DNA of 64,000 nt from Oscheius onirici (lineage: Eukaryota > Nematoda > Chromadorea > Rhabditida > Rhabditidae), in NCBI GenBank assembly GCA_932521025.1, contig OW051473.1, positions 11,222,001 to 11,286,000 of the forward strand, given 5' to 3'. Numbering within the stretch: the first letter of the stretch is position 1; each line of letters starts with the position of its first letter. The position numbers were made by a program, and so were the translations under genes. Positions 9,646-20,467 of the stretch are shown in pieces. The notes beneath the pieces are model-generated. The model searched no databases. It saw only the letters and a program-made list of their open reading frames with translations, and was not told where the DNA came from.

Positions 9646-10973
9646 ATGCAGCCTTCTGCAAGTCCATCTTTCGGCTATCGCCAAGATCATTTCGAGAGCC
9701 GAGATCGTGAACGTCTTCCAGACATGAACTCTGCTTACGCGATCGCTTCTCTGCCCGGTGCAAATCAACAGCGTCACGAACGCCAAGCTGGAACGGAAGA
9801 CAGAGTATATCACAACAGCAACAATTACCATCTGAACAGCGTGAGTTCATTGTCAGTCCTTTATTCAAGATCAAAATCTGATTAGAGTACGACTGAGCAT
9901 CATTGGAATAACAGTCAGGTCGCATTGACGAGAGAACCACGTGGCATCAGCTCTATCGAGTGGAATGAACAACAGCTCAGTCAAGGAGATTCTACTCAGC
10001 CGACTTTAAACGGTACTTGCCGTCACCACGAGCTCCTGATGACTAGAATCGCTCAGCTTGAAGCGGAGGCCGTGACAATGAACAAGACCATGTCGTCAAT
10101 GATGGCAAAGCTGGAAAATTGCGTGAATCTTGTTATGGAACTCCAGCCGGTGGTCCACGTTCCTCAAACGCCATTGGCCCCAGTTGAAGAGCCGGAAGAA
10201 CCAGAGTGCGCCGTTTGCTTTGACGTTCTTTCTGACGAGATCGTCGTTTTCCGCGGCGACTCCATCTGCAATGTCTGTTCGAAGAAGCTTCTGGAAAACA
10301 CTGAAGAAGACCGAAGAAAAGTCCTTTGCTCTGACCAGAAGCGAGAAGAAGTCTACTGGAACATTCCGTGGACCCTGTGTTTGCCTGCCGACATCTTCCG
10401 AGATATGTCTAAACAGGAGTACGCCCACCTGGAGAAGCAGTAGTACACGAACGGAGATCTAGTGACCCCTCTCATGGACTATACAATCTTTTTGGACATC
10501 TGCAAGATGACGAGCGTAGGCAGACTCAGTTCCAGGCGGTACAGAGATGATTTTATGCGACCCGATTGCATGTTCTGCGCCCTCAGCCACGACGATGAAA
10601 ACTGCCGAAAAATTCTCAACGTCGACGACCGAATCGACTACGCCGTCCGAAGTGCTGAGTTCTACGGCCTCAACTTCACCAAGAATCCAAGGTTCCAACA
10701 ATCCTGCAAATACTGTCTCGATGCCAACAAGAACGGAATTGAGCTCCCACTCGGAGAGTACTTGCCTGGGCACTCAGTAGTATACTGCCCAATCGTTTGG
10801 AACAGGACTCGAATCTACACCCAGCTCGAAAGGGTTGACAAAGAGCTGCTGCGTCACGGGATTTCCTTCGGAAACCACCTGTACAAGGTTTTTTATATAC
10901 AGACGATTGTTTATCCTAATTTTAGTGCCCCTGGAACCCGTTCAGAACCACAGGAGTTTTTGAGGACATGTAG
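9646..10973 (+). CDS. RING-like / zinc-knuckle protein, copy 1 (in-frame TAG)
   Basis: Exons 9646-9840 and 9886-10443 encode a Ser/His-rich N-terminus, a short coiled coil (LEAEAVTMNKTMSSMMAKLE) and a RING-like start (ECAVCFDVL...SICNVC). The third Cys and the His of a C3HC4 RING are Arg and Asp here, so E3 ligase activity is unlikely from this domain. TAG at 10441-10443 ends the frame, yet the same frame reopens at once and runs 10444-10887 plus 10926-10973 (38-nt intron). That part has two Cys/His clusters, CMFCALSHDDENC and CKYC...HSVVYC, resembling CCHC zinc knuckles. Either the stop is read through, or two ORFs are made, or the gene is decaying. Upstream DNA (9476-9640) is also shared with copy 2. 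Confidence 0.65.
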
Positions 10974-11739
10974 GTAGATGAGTGAGGAAATATGTGATGG
11001 TTAGTTTTTCTGTTTTACATGTTCAATCTGTATTATTTTCAGACTTTCTTCTTCGATTTTTGATCGAGATTTCATTCATCGGTTCTTGTGTCAGGCCAGT
11101 CTACGATCATTCTCTCCTACTTCCCTCTGTTTCTGTCATTTTGCTCCCACACCCAACTCACTTCTTCCCCAGTTAGTTGTTGAGGTCGAGCCCTGTCTCG
11201 TCGTATTCATTTCTTTTTTTGGCTTTTGTCCATATCTCTGCGTCAAGAAACGTAGTGACAAAACCTAAGCCCCAGAGGCTGGTGATTCATATAAGAGACA
11301 GTCTTGAAGCTGCCAGAGACTCAATCATCGGCTTTTGTTGATATTCCAATGATATACATCGAGATCATAAACAGAGGGTACGTTTAGCCAGTTGTTTGTA
11401 ACCATTTTAGAACGCGCATAGAACCCCTTACCGTCTCTTTCAGTTCTCTGTTACATTTGAACAGCTTACTTGAATTTGGTACAATACTAGCTTTCCTATC
11501 TATTATCTCATTACACCTCCCTTTGTTTCCGTCACAAAATTGGACTCTATGTCCCAGACACAGGAAAAAACAGGTGGCGGAAGGTCAGTTCTTTTCAAAC
11601 TGCCGCTCTTTTTGCATCAGACTATTTCGCGAGACAGTTCTCAACATCTGCCTAGTGCAAGTATGGCGCAACCGAGGCTCCGCGTGATTATCGGTAGTAA
11701 GCAAAATTTGGCCAGGGAGTAACGGTGATCGCGGGTTTT

Positions 11740-11860
11740 CGGCCCGGATGCGGAAGGTGCACACAACTATCTACCGTTAGATAGCTGTGGAAAACGAGGA
11801 GAAGGGAATAACAATTCCCTAGAGACCGATTTATCGGCAGACTTTGCCGACAAATATGAA
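11740..11860. other. run of consecutive short hairpins
   Basis: Within 120 bp: a 12-bp stem with one mismatch and a 4-nt loop (cacaactatcta / tagatagctgtg), then gggaat-aaca-attccc, then ccgat-tt-atcgg, then tcggca-gactt-tgccga. Four adjacent stems in an intergenic stretch suggest a structured RNA or a mobile-element terminus. No RNA family recognised. Confidence 0.45.
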
Positions 11861-12558
11861 AGAACACGAGATTTGAAAGAGCTTTTTATTCAAAATAACA
11901 ACAAAATCGAAGACATAAAAATTCCTTGTGCAAAAATCACAACAACACAACTTGGATCACAAGTCTTCAAATCAGGCGGGTAAAATACAGTAATCAACGG
12001 GACCGCGATTTGGCGGGAGTTTTAAAAAGGGAACATCAACGGAAACGATATAGAGGGGGAAAAAGAAGGTTATGAATAAGGAATACCGTCGTAGTGTCAG
12101 CTGCGAGTTACTGGGGCGAACTGAAATGACATCTTTTTCAAAGTCATGTACCCTTAATCTCCGCCGAAAGACTTAGTCCACTATTGCTCCCTATTTTCTT
12201 TTCCTGTTTTCGTTTTGAATTCTTTCTCCCGTCCGAATGGTTCTGTGAGTCACCTCACGTAACCTTTGCCGACTAATTTCTGATCTAGCAAAAACATGAT
12301 CCAAAGAGATCGAAACCCTTGTTCCGTCCAGGTGTTCAAAATTATTCATAGAAGTTTCCTATTTGATGGATCAGACAGAATACTAATAAGCCCCAAAAAG
12401 GCAAAAAAGCAAAATAAAAAAAATCTCGCCATTATTGAAGCATCCTCAGCCTGGGAAAGTGTTTCTTTCTACCCCATAACTCCCAAGACATTTTGACCAG
12501 TCTGCTTCTATAGTCTTTGCTTTTTCAATAACCTCGTGTTTTAATTACCAGTATTCAG

Positions 12559-13690
12559 ATGCAGTCTTCTGCAAATTCATCTTTCGGCTATCGACGAGAT
12601 CGTGATCATCCTCCAGACGTCAACTCTCTTCTGACCGCCAAAAATGCTCAGTTGGAAGCTGAAGCGCTGGAGATGAAGAGAGTCATACATTCAATAGACA
12701 AAAAGATGGATCAACTTGTGAATCTTGTCTACGATATCAAGCCGGTGATCTACACTCCTCTTCAGCCATCAGCTCCTGTTGAAGATTCCGAGGATCGTAA
12801 AGACATGGTTTAATCAAGTCTAATGATCGTCTGGAGACTTCCGAACGAGCACCACAATCGGCTCATGTCGAAGAAAACGTTCATCGGCTGAATCCTCTTG
12901 TTCCAATACATCAATCAGCTTCTCTTGAAAATGAAGTTCAGCTACCAAATCTTGTTCAAGTGCAGCCATCACCGCCTGTTGAAGAAAACGTGGAGAATTT
13001 CGCCCAAGAACAGGCTGTCGAAGAGGAATGCGCTATTTGCATGGAGCCCTTTTCGGAAGAGATCATTATTGACTGGTGTGGTCATTTAATCTGTACAAAT
13101 TGTGCTGTTGATCTGTCGGAGAATGCGAGGAAGAAAAGAGAACAGCCCACGAATGCGAAAATAAGACGAACAGCCCAAAATAATCGCGGTGTGCCCTGGT
13201 ATCTCATCTGGCTGGTAGAGCTCTACTGGAACATGACGTCAGAGGAGTATGAGTATCTGGAAGCTGAAAGCAACGTGTCCAAGAAGACAAGTATTTGGAG
13301 TTCTCTTGAGAGAACTGGCTGAGCGACGAACTATACTTCATAATGGATGTTGGCTACTGTCGTGATGGCATCCTTCAACAGTTCGAACGCGTTTGTAATA
13401 AGAAGGCTGGAAGATGCATGTTCTGCGCCAGCACACAGCATCATCACGAAAATTGTCGTAAAATTACAAACGTGAATGACAGAATCGCTTATTCGGACCT
13501 CAAAGATTCATTCTTCGATCCTGCATCCAAACATGTTCACAAGTTCGCCGTGTGAACATTGCATTCTTGCCGAAGATGAAGAATTCCACCTACCCGAAAG
13601 AATGAACTTGCCTAATCACACTGAGACATTTTGTCCGGTTGTTTTCTGCATTTTTTTGTCAGCCTCTCCTGTACATGGGAGTCGCTAGGT
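12559..13690 (+). pseudogene. RING / zinc-knuckle protein, copy 2 (frameshifted)
   Basis: Paralogue of copy 1, starting in the same sequence context (taattaccag...cagATGCAG). The first frame (12559-12813) carries the coiled coil. It can join a second frame by a GT-AG intron 12797-12960, giving VEDSEDLQPSPPVEE and then an intact RING start: ECAIC, then CGHLICTNC, with Cys3 and His4 present. That frame stops at 13320-13322. The zinc-knuckle region follows in a different frame (CMFCAST...HHENC) and suffers one further frameshift near 13500-13540 before CEHCILAEDEEF...HTETFC. So the RING survives and the knuckle part is broken, the reverse of copy 1. The region 12811-12960 is also open and coding-like, so the intron is uncertain. 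Confidence 0.6.
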
Positions 13691-14156
13691 TTAGCTGAAC
13701 CACTAAGCTGAAACCCATTATTATTCGCTACATCAGACTTTTCAAGGGAGCAGCGGTTGGGGCTCGCTTTTATCTCTTCTTTTTAGGTATCTGTTTCTTA
13801 ACTGACCGTCTACCATTCAACTACCCTTCATGTTTTTTTCGCAGCGTCGCTCTTACTCGAAAAATGATTATTTTTATTTTTGACGTTCGTGACCCTTTAT
13901 TCTGCTAGGGAAAAGTTCTTTCGTTTTGTTTCTGGTGTCACGTTTCGACAAAGACCGGGCTCCCTATTGACAAAATTGTTTGTATTTGTGTTCTTCGTCT
14001 ATCAGATTTTTCTTACTTATAAATGCTTTATTCTTGCGTAATATAGCAACTTTATGCGAAAGCTCAAATGCATATACACTCGTTAAAAACTTAAGGTAGA
14101 GACAACCGGCTCAGACGTGTTCTGAGAGTGTTACAAAATAGATATCTTTCGTTGAC
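13691..14156. other. non-coding gap
   Basis: AT-rich stretch between the RING cluster and the 3' end of the BRICHOS gene. I see no ORF, repeat or RNA signature. Confidence 0.5.
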
Positions 14157-16996
14157 TTAATTTCGGATCCAACGTCCTGTCGGCTGCGAATTCTGAGAGT
14201 TGACCATGTTGGGAGAGTATCCGCTGCCGCCCTGCGGTCGAGGAACTTCCATACCGGCTATGCCCTGAGAAATTTCATTCATCCCCGATCGGTAAATACC
14301 AACCTGAACTTGAGGACCGTATGGCCCACTCCCGTCGGGTTTATAAGCACTATGAGAATCCACTGCTCTGTAAGGATTGTTCATAGCCTGCGCCTGCAGA
14401 CTGGCCAAAATACTGTCACCCTGAAATTTGGATTTTTCTTCCCTAATACGTCAAAACTCACAGCGCGAGACGGCGGATGCACCACATCACTACTGTAGCC
14501 TCCGGCTCCTGCCAAAGTACTTGGATTCTGGAAGCCGTTCGGATTCTGAGAATTCAGTTCTTGTCCCATGTGAGAAGAGCGTCCAAGCATTTGTTGAGGA
14601 TTGCTTGGAACATTTGGCTGCTGTCCCGTATGGTGTTGTCCGTCCAAGTTGCTGATTTGTCCGGGATAGCCTTGCACACTGAAAAAAATATGGTTTATTT
14701 AATCAAAGATACAAGATCGTAATCTAATAGATTTTCCTTCCAAGACCCACCACCAAATATTTGGGTCTGTAGAAGAAAACTACCCCTCATTTCACAAACT
14801 ATATTTCTGGAAAACTCACACTGGAGGAGAATTGACTCCTGTCAGTTGATTAACCTGTGCATTCACATTGCTGCCAGGATATCCACTGCCAGCAGAACCA
14901 TACTGGTTAGAGTTGTACTGTTGAGACTGTCCATTCATTACAGATCCCATAACACCGCCAGTCTGTTGACCATAGCTGTTCAGTCCACCAGGAGGATTAC
15001 TGTAGGAAGAGGGGAAGTTCGGACTGACTGGTACTTGTCCATTAATGGCTGGTCCCTAACGATAAATTTAATGGGCACGGAAATTAAAGTACCGTTTGGT
15101 AAAGAGTGTTTCCAGTATTTCCATTAACTCCCTGAAGATTCACTACTCCTGTAACACTAGTATCGGGCTGCTGCTGGTAATTTTGGTTGTTCGGCTGACC
15201 CATGTTATTAACCATGTTTCCGAAAAGTCCAGGCTGACCGTTGTTACTGAAAGTAAAAGTTTTCTATTTGTCTTAGGTTGTTTTTTTTACCCAAAAACGG
15301 ATGTTCTGACACCCTGGGCGGCATTCTGAAGAGTGTTCCCCATGGCTCCAATACCTCCAGCAATAGCTTGACCAGTCTGATTAACAACGTTTTGCATGCC
15401 ACCTAAAATGGAATTTAATGCAAAAGGTCAAAATCTTACGGGGCACAGAGAGCGGAATCCACTTGCTTTCCCCATTGGGACCACCATAGGACGGGGTCAG
15501 ATGGACACGGTTACGGTAATAACTTTCAAAATCTCGCTGGTTCTGAAATCTCCGTTTAAGATTGACGGCACGTTTCTTACCTGATCAATGGAGTTGGCTT
15601 GAGCATAAGATCTCCACTCTGGCACGAAAAGGTAGAAGCAGTCTCTTCTCATGACATTCAAGTAATTATTGCCAGTATCCCTCGCAATTCCATAGTCCGG
15701 CAAGCAGAAATCGTAACAATCAGAACATTTTCGCGTCTGTTGGTCAATAGACGTCTGATCCAACTGTATCCATCTGGCTCCCTCACACTCCTTGATAGGC
15801 GGGTTAAAGACGGGAGCCACGGGCATTGGAGAAGGCATCCATGTCCAGGTTTCTTGCCAGCCAGTGGTCATGTGATTGTGCTAAATGATTAATGAGCGGG
15901 CAGTGGTAAACAAGTATACCGATTTCGTTGCGCTGGCAGATTTCCTCATGGCTGTTGCATCTTGCAAGTTACCTCGATCGAGAGGAATGACGAAACAGGC
16001 CAAGTTCCGACCACTACTTTTAAGCGATTCGTCAATAATCACAACTTTGTTCTAAAAATCTTTAAATTTACTAAAAAATATAACGTACCGTTTTGAAATC
16101 GTAGTAACTGATATAGTTTCCTTTGAAGGGAAGGGCTCCTTGGAGTTGGAATTTCACCTAGAACAGTCACTGTTTCGTAAAAAAAATATCTCTACCTGGT
16201 CATCTTTAGCCGACATTTGGAAGTTACTCGACTGGTTCTGGCCTTGACTAACCATGCTAGGTGGGTACATTTGAAAAGTAAGCTTCTGGAATTTTCAAAA
16301 ATTGAACTCTACTGGAAGTATCTACATCTGGAGCAGGTAAAACTTGAGTAAGAACGATAGCAATGATGGCCCCGACAATGGCAGCCAAGAAAATTAGAAG
16401 ACAGCAGAGTCCGACCATTGGTCTGCAACATCTGAACAAAAATTAGCCAAAAAAACGAAAACAAACCGTCTCTTCCACTCCTGAAGTCGGTTACGCTTAT
16501 GTTTAGTAGGATAGGGTGTTTTAGGTGGGATTGTGGAGCCGGGCATGGGTGACATTGCCACAGATGGTGCTTTGGATGGGCCACGAGATACGGGTGGAAG
16601 CGAGCCGGCTGGTCTCACATTCAAGTGAGAAGGGTCGGCCAGAACTGGCAGTGAGCCACGGGGCTGAAAATCCAGTTTGACAGGAGAACTCTTGGAGCAG
16701 ACCACAAATTGCCGGAAAACTTCGGTGGTTTGAAAGTCCGAGGCCACGGAGCTGGCAGAGGAAAGGGACTAAAAATTGGGACAAGTTGAAATCTTGTGGT
16801 TAGTTTACCGGCTGCTTGAAGGGCGTAGTTACTTTGGGATAGCAGTTAACTTTGTGCTTTGTAAGATTTTCATCCGATTCCACGAGATTCGTCCAGCTAT
16901 TGCGCCGCTTGCCGAGACCGGCTAAATTAGAATGTATGGGTGTCGGGTAGCCTCACCCGAACTGGCAGAATATTGACTCCAAGTGTCAGTGTCCAT
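14157..16996 (-). CDS. type II membrane protein with BRICHOS-like domain
   Basis: Fourteen exons (5' to 3': 16957-16996, 16809-16921, 16467-16768, 16326-16431, 16196-16285, 16089-16157, 15920-16051, 15581-15880, 15440-15542, 15291-15402, 15093-15246, 14820-15055, 14462-14678, 14157-14420) give 745 residues in one frame. Order: Ser/Pro-rich cytoplasmic N-terminus with basic KHKRNR before the membrane; one TM at about 157-180 (GLCCLLIFLAAIVGAIIAIV); a luminal region at about 190-385 with YISYYDFKT, VVIIDESLKS and NLACFVIPLDRGN, the strand and Cys pattern of BRICHOS domains, then a Cys-rich segment (CSDCYDFC, RRDCFYLF); and a ~360-residue Gly/Asn/Gln-rich tail. BRICHOS domains act as intramolecular chaperones against amyloid-prone segments. 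The start is set by in-frame stops upstream. First intron 35 nt. Confidence 0.85.
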
Positions 16997-18231
16997 TATT
17001 ACTGTACTCCTGTAGCTCGGAGGTGGAACTAGACTTCAGCATTTTTCTATAAAGGCAAAAACTTACCGTTAAGTTTTCTTGGCTCATGATCGAGAGAAGG
17101 CAAGCCGGAACGGCTCATCCTTGAAGCTGAAGCAACCTTGTCAGGCGAAGATGGCGACTCACTAAATGAGCCTATTTGCGCGGACGAAAAGCTTGAGCAA
17201 GAGTTGTCAACAGAAAACACTGATCAGGGTCAATGAGTGACCGTCGCGCAAGCAGCGGGACACACTCAAGCAAACGAACAGATTGGAAAACAATGCCGCG
17301 GGCGATGTAAGCCTCTTTTGACTAATTGACAGAGCTGGGAGTCCGTACTGTTACAAGAATGGAGGAAAGCGAGAACTGAGACTATTGTCCTGTAGGGGCT
17401 CAGTGGCCGAGAAGGGGTTCGTGTTTGTTTGTGTACTCCAGCTGCACTCAGCATAACACGTCCGTGGGGCTGTTCTCAACATGGCTCCAAGGCAAAAAGT
17501 ATTCGGACTGAGAAAAAGGGGCTTTGTTGGAGATGTGATCAGTTCACATAAATTTTCCTGAATAGCTGAGGAATTTGGCTGAAACGATCTGAAACGTTTT
17601 GGTAGGGAAACAACAACTACTTAAGATTAAAAAACATGGAAAAATGTTTTTTTTCTGACAGATGGGTGGGATGTTATATAAGCGCTGGCAGCAGGTGACC
17701 GCAGGTAGTCAATTGTATACTGACCGCAGACCCCATATGCAAATATTTGGAGGAGGCAAGGCTGGCCGGTGGGAGGCTTCCGCGCATTCGGCTCGAGAGC
17801 GTTAGATTAAGGTGGGAGACGGTGTCGTACAGTCCCAGTCATTCAACTTGAAGAATGGATTAATGTCAATTGTATCAAAAGACATTATAGTTATTATCAG
17901 CTTGTTAATTGGTGTTAGACTAGTTACGCGTAGAGACCACGACCCCCGTTTGTCCCCACAAAATTCAATCACCCGATCAAGATGTTTTTATACTATGTTG
18001 GTTTGTTCTTCGTACATATTGGTGATAAATCAGAACAGATTAGTGACTGGGCAGATGGATAATCCACTCGATCTACCAAGAGTATCCCGTAGAGTAGTAG
18101 TCAGAAGCTAGTAGCAAGATTTTTCAAAGTTCTAGAGTCTGAGCGAGCAACTTGTCAAAGTGCTCAATTAAGAATTACCGTAAGAAGTGGCTGCAGAATC
18201 TAAGTCACATGAGATCGTCTGCTGCTCGCAG
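16997..18231. other. intergenic, likely promoter and 5' UTR of the BRICHOS gene
   Basis: A 5' non-coding exon of the BRICHOS gene probably lies at 17067-17087 or beyond (donor gtaagt on the minus strand). Around 17671-17745 a TATA-like gttatataag and an octamer-like atgcaaat occur on the plus strand. No convincing ORF. Confidence 0.4.
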
Positions 18232-18408
18232 ATGGCTTCCTTCCTGAAGCTCTCTCTTCTGCTGGTGCAGCTACTGGGCCTCTGTCATAGAGCCGACAAG
18301 CTGACTCCCAAGGCTTCCGCAGATGCTGCTTTTACCGTCGGTGGTTCTTCCGGTCTGACCAGTGCTGTTCCAACTACTGCCAAGGTCAACCCCTCTACCG
18401 CCACTTAG
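18232..18408 (+). CDS. small secreted Ala/Thr-rich peptide
   Basis: A 58-codon frame with a strong signal peptide (MASFLKLSLLLVQLLGL, then CHRADK) and a mature part rich in Ala, Thr, Ser and Val (TVGGSSGLTSAVPTTAK). It starts directly after an acceptor-like ctgctcgcag. After TAG the same frame stays open for about 50 codons beginning with a Thr run (KKTTTTTAASALSP), so the peptide may have been longer, or a 3' exon boundary was missed. No cysteine framework and no recognised family. Confidence 0.5.
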   Translation: MASFLKLSLLLVQLLGLCHRADKLTPKASADAAFTVGGSSGLTSAVPTTAKVNPSTAT

Positions 18409-18770
18409 AAGAAGACGACGACGACTACTGCTGCTTCTGCACTGTCACCGCGGCTTCAACAACAGCTGCCAAAAGAGAATCGAGAACGAATAGAGCCAAG
18501 CAGATCATCAAAGCCAGACGAGCGTAACATCGGCGTACACGATACAGACAACACTGGTGTGTTTTAATTCGGCACGCAGAAGACTCCTCTCCGCCGTTCA
18601 AAGATCCATCCATATCGTGGCCACGTTTTCTGGAGACTAGGAATAAGAATTCTTAATTCTTTTTGCCAAAAGGGAAAAACAAAAATACATGTTTATAACA
18701 ACAACAGGAACAGGCAAAGGAATCAACAATGGAAATATGAAATCACCGTCAAAATTAAGGCATACCGGAT

Positions 18771-19186
18771 TAGGCCCAGAACTGGTGAGTGAACGAATTC
18801 TGCGCTTCGCGACTTTTCTGCAGGCAGAAGGTCTCCTCTTCTTCCTTTATCTTCTTCCTAAATTCGGCGTCCAGATCTCCAAAATCGTGACGGGAGCTGC
18901 CTCCTGAACACAGGCTCTGGGCGTCGTCGAACGCACCCCTGGAAGCCGAACATAATGTTTGTCAAAGACTTGGCTCAAAAACTTACTGGTCCTCCTTGAA
19001 ACGGTTGTCTCCGCGCTTGGCCAACTCCACAGCACCAAACAGAACGTGGGGCTTAGAAGTGGGACCGGTGGAGGCCTGATGGGCGAAGGCGTACCAGTGA
19101 ACGAGATTTTTCAGATCATCCACGGGAATTTGAGCCTTATTGGTGTGGATAATAACACGGAACGTGGAAGGCCGTTGTTGCTGTGG
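18771..19186 (-). CDS. C-terminal fragment of a WAGO-like Argonaute (PIWI end)
   Basis: Two exons (18987-19186, 18771-18938) joined by a GTAAGT intron encode a stretch that fits the extreme PIWI C-terminus of worm-specific Argonautes: STFRVIIHTNKAQIPVDDL, then WYAFAHQ, GPTSKPHV and AVELAKRGDNRF, matching their pattern of Thr-x-(Phe/Tyr)-x-Val, Asp-Asp-Leu, His-Gln, Pro-Thr-Ser-x-Pro and Ala-Lys-Arg-Gly. It continues into an acidic tail and TAA. Such proteins bind secondary small RNAs. No upstream PAZ or slicer-core exon was recognised between 19187 and 23400, so this is a remnant, a gene with a distant 5' part, or a displaced 3' end. Identification is from motif memory only. Confidence 0.55.
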
Positions 19187-19211
19187 CTGAAAAAAACAGT
19201 TTGATAAAAAA

Positions 19212-19273
19212 CTGACAGTGAGAGACAGAGAGACAAACAGGCAGACAGGCTAAAAAAGAGAGACAGACAGGGT
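19212..19273. repeat. imperfect GACA/GAGA microsatellite
   Basis: Purine-rich run of gaca, gaga and caga units directly upstream (on the gene strand) of the Argonaute-like fragment. Confidence 0.7.
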
Positions 19274-20196
19274 AGGCTACAATCAAAGTGTCCTGTTAGC
19301 GCCCTCGCATCATGTGGCGAGCAGCAGGTGAGAACAATCAAGGTGCTCAAAATACCTGCCTCGCAAGGGCGAGAAGCCTCTTGTCCTATCCGGGGTTCCC
19401 CACGAAATTCCGACCTACGACGATAGGAGAGTCCGAATACATGTCCTGTCGGTGCCGGCGAGCTAGTTTCTTTTGTTTCATGTCTTTTATTACAGCGCGA
19501 CAGATTAACCCAGGACCAGCATCAGTATTCATCATGCTTTATTGGTGTGTCAATCGAGACATTCCACGTAGAACCGAGAAAATCGACGATAAACCTATAG
19601 TTGCGAAAAGTTCGAAATTTGGCGAGTGAGCTGACAAGTAGCCAAGTAGTGAGCAAGTGACCTGGCCAGTCACTTGCGCGCGCAATATTTGAATCTAGTC
19701 GTAAACAGACTGTAAAAGCAACGGCAGATGGATCTGCCAATCACTAAAAATTGCGAAACCGAACTTAGTGTCAATAATCGGACACGAGATGAATAAAGAT
19801 TTTCAAACGAGTTCAGATCAACACCGAGAGATCAGGAGCGCCCAGGGAAACGAGGGACGCTTCGCCCGAAAATGTTTAGTCAACGACTAGTCTAAGGGAC
19901 GAACCCCATAAGCCATCTACAGTAACGTTTACTGCATTCCTATTATCGAATCTTGGTGACGCTATGACATGACTAAAAAGTAGCACCAGACTTCCTTTGA
20001 GCAACCATTAAATATAGTTTTTAAACTTTATTTAGAACCAGAACACAAAATGTAATATTGTGTAGAAGTTCTTCTTTTTTATTGGGAGATTCCACCCGTA
20101 AAAGTACTGTCAGACGATTCTGACAACATTCTTCTGGATTAGGTCAGGGAAAGCACTCCCGAAATATGTTTTAAACTTAAATTTAAGCGACTCGAC

Positions 20197-20467
20197 TCAG
20201 TTCGAAGCTGCAGAGGAAGTAGCTGTCTTCTGCTGTGGTGCTCCTAATTTGTATTCTGAATGTTCTAAAACAGACGCAATCAATATATGAGACAAAAATC
20301 TACCTTTGGAACGGTAGAAAATGTCAAGGAAATTTTCTTCGCGGATTCTGTCGTTCTCAATGTCGATTCTCTGGCGTCGTGTTTTAGCATTGTCGATGTC
20401 ATCATTAAGTGTCTCGTGTCATAGCTGAGCATGTAATGCTCGTCTACGAAATCAACTAGACCAAGAT
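20197..20467 (-). pseudogene. two-exon 3' remnant of an unidentified gene
   Basis: Exon 20304-20467 and exon 20197-20264 are joined by a short GT-AG intron. The second half of the first exon is strongly coding-like (RRQRIDIENDRIREENFLDI, then FYRSK) and continues in phase into EHSEYKLGAPQQK and a TGA. The first half reads in a frame offset by one base (LGLVDFVDEHYMLSYDTR), so a single-base shift near 20410 is needed to join them. No domain recognised; helical and charged at the C-terminus. Confidence 0.45.

Noticed and set aside
16286-16312. A 27-nt intron in the BRICHOS gene
   Set aside because: It leaves the wrong phase; the donor 13 bp earlier gives a 40-nt intron in frame.
19312-19740. 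Upstream PIWI exons of the Argonaute fragment
   Set aside because: Frames on the minus strand here show no slicer or PIWI core motifs.
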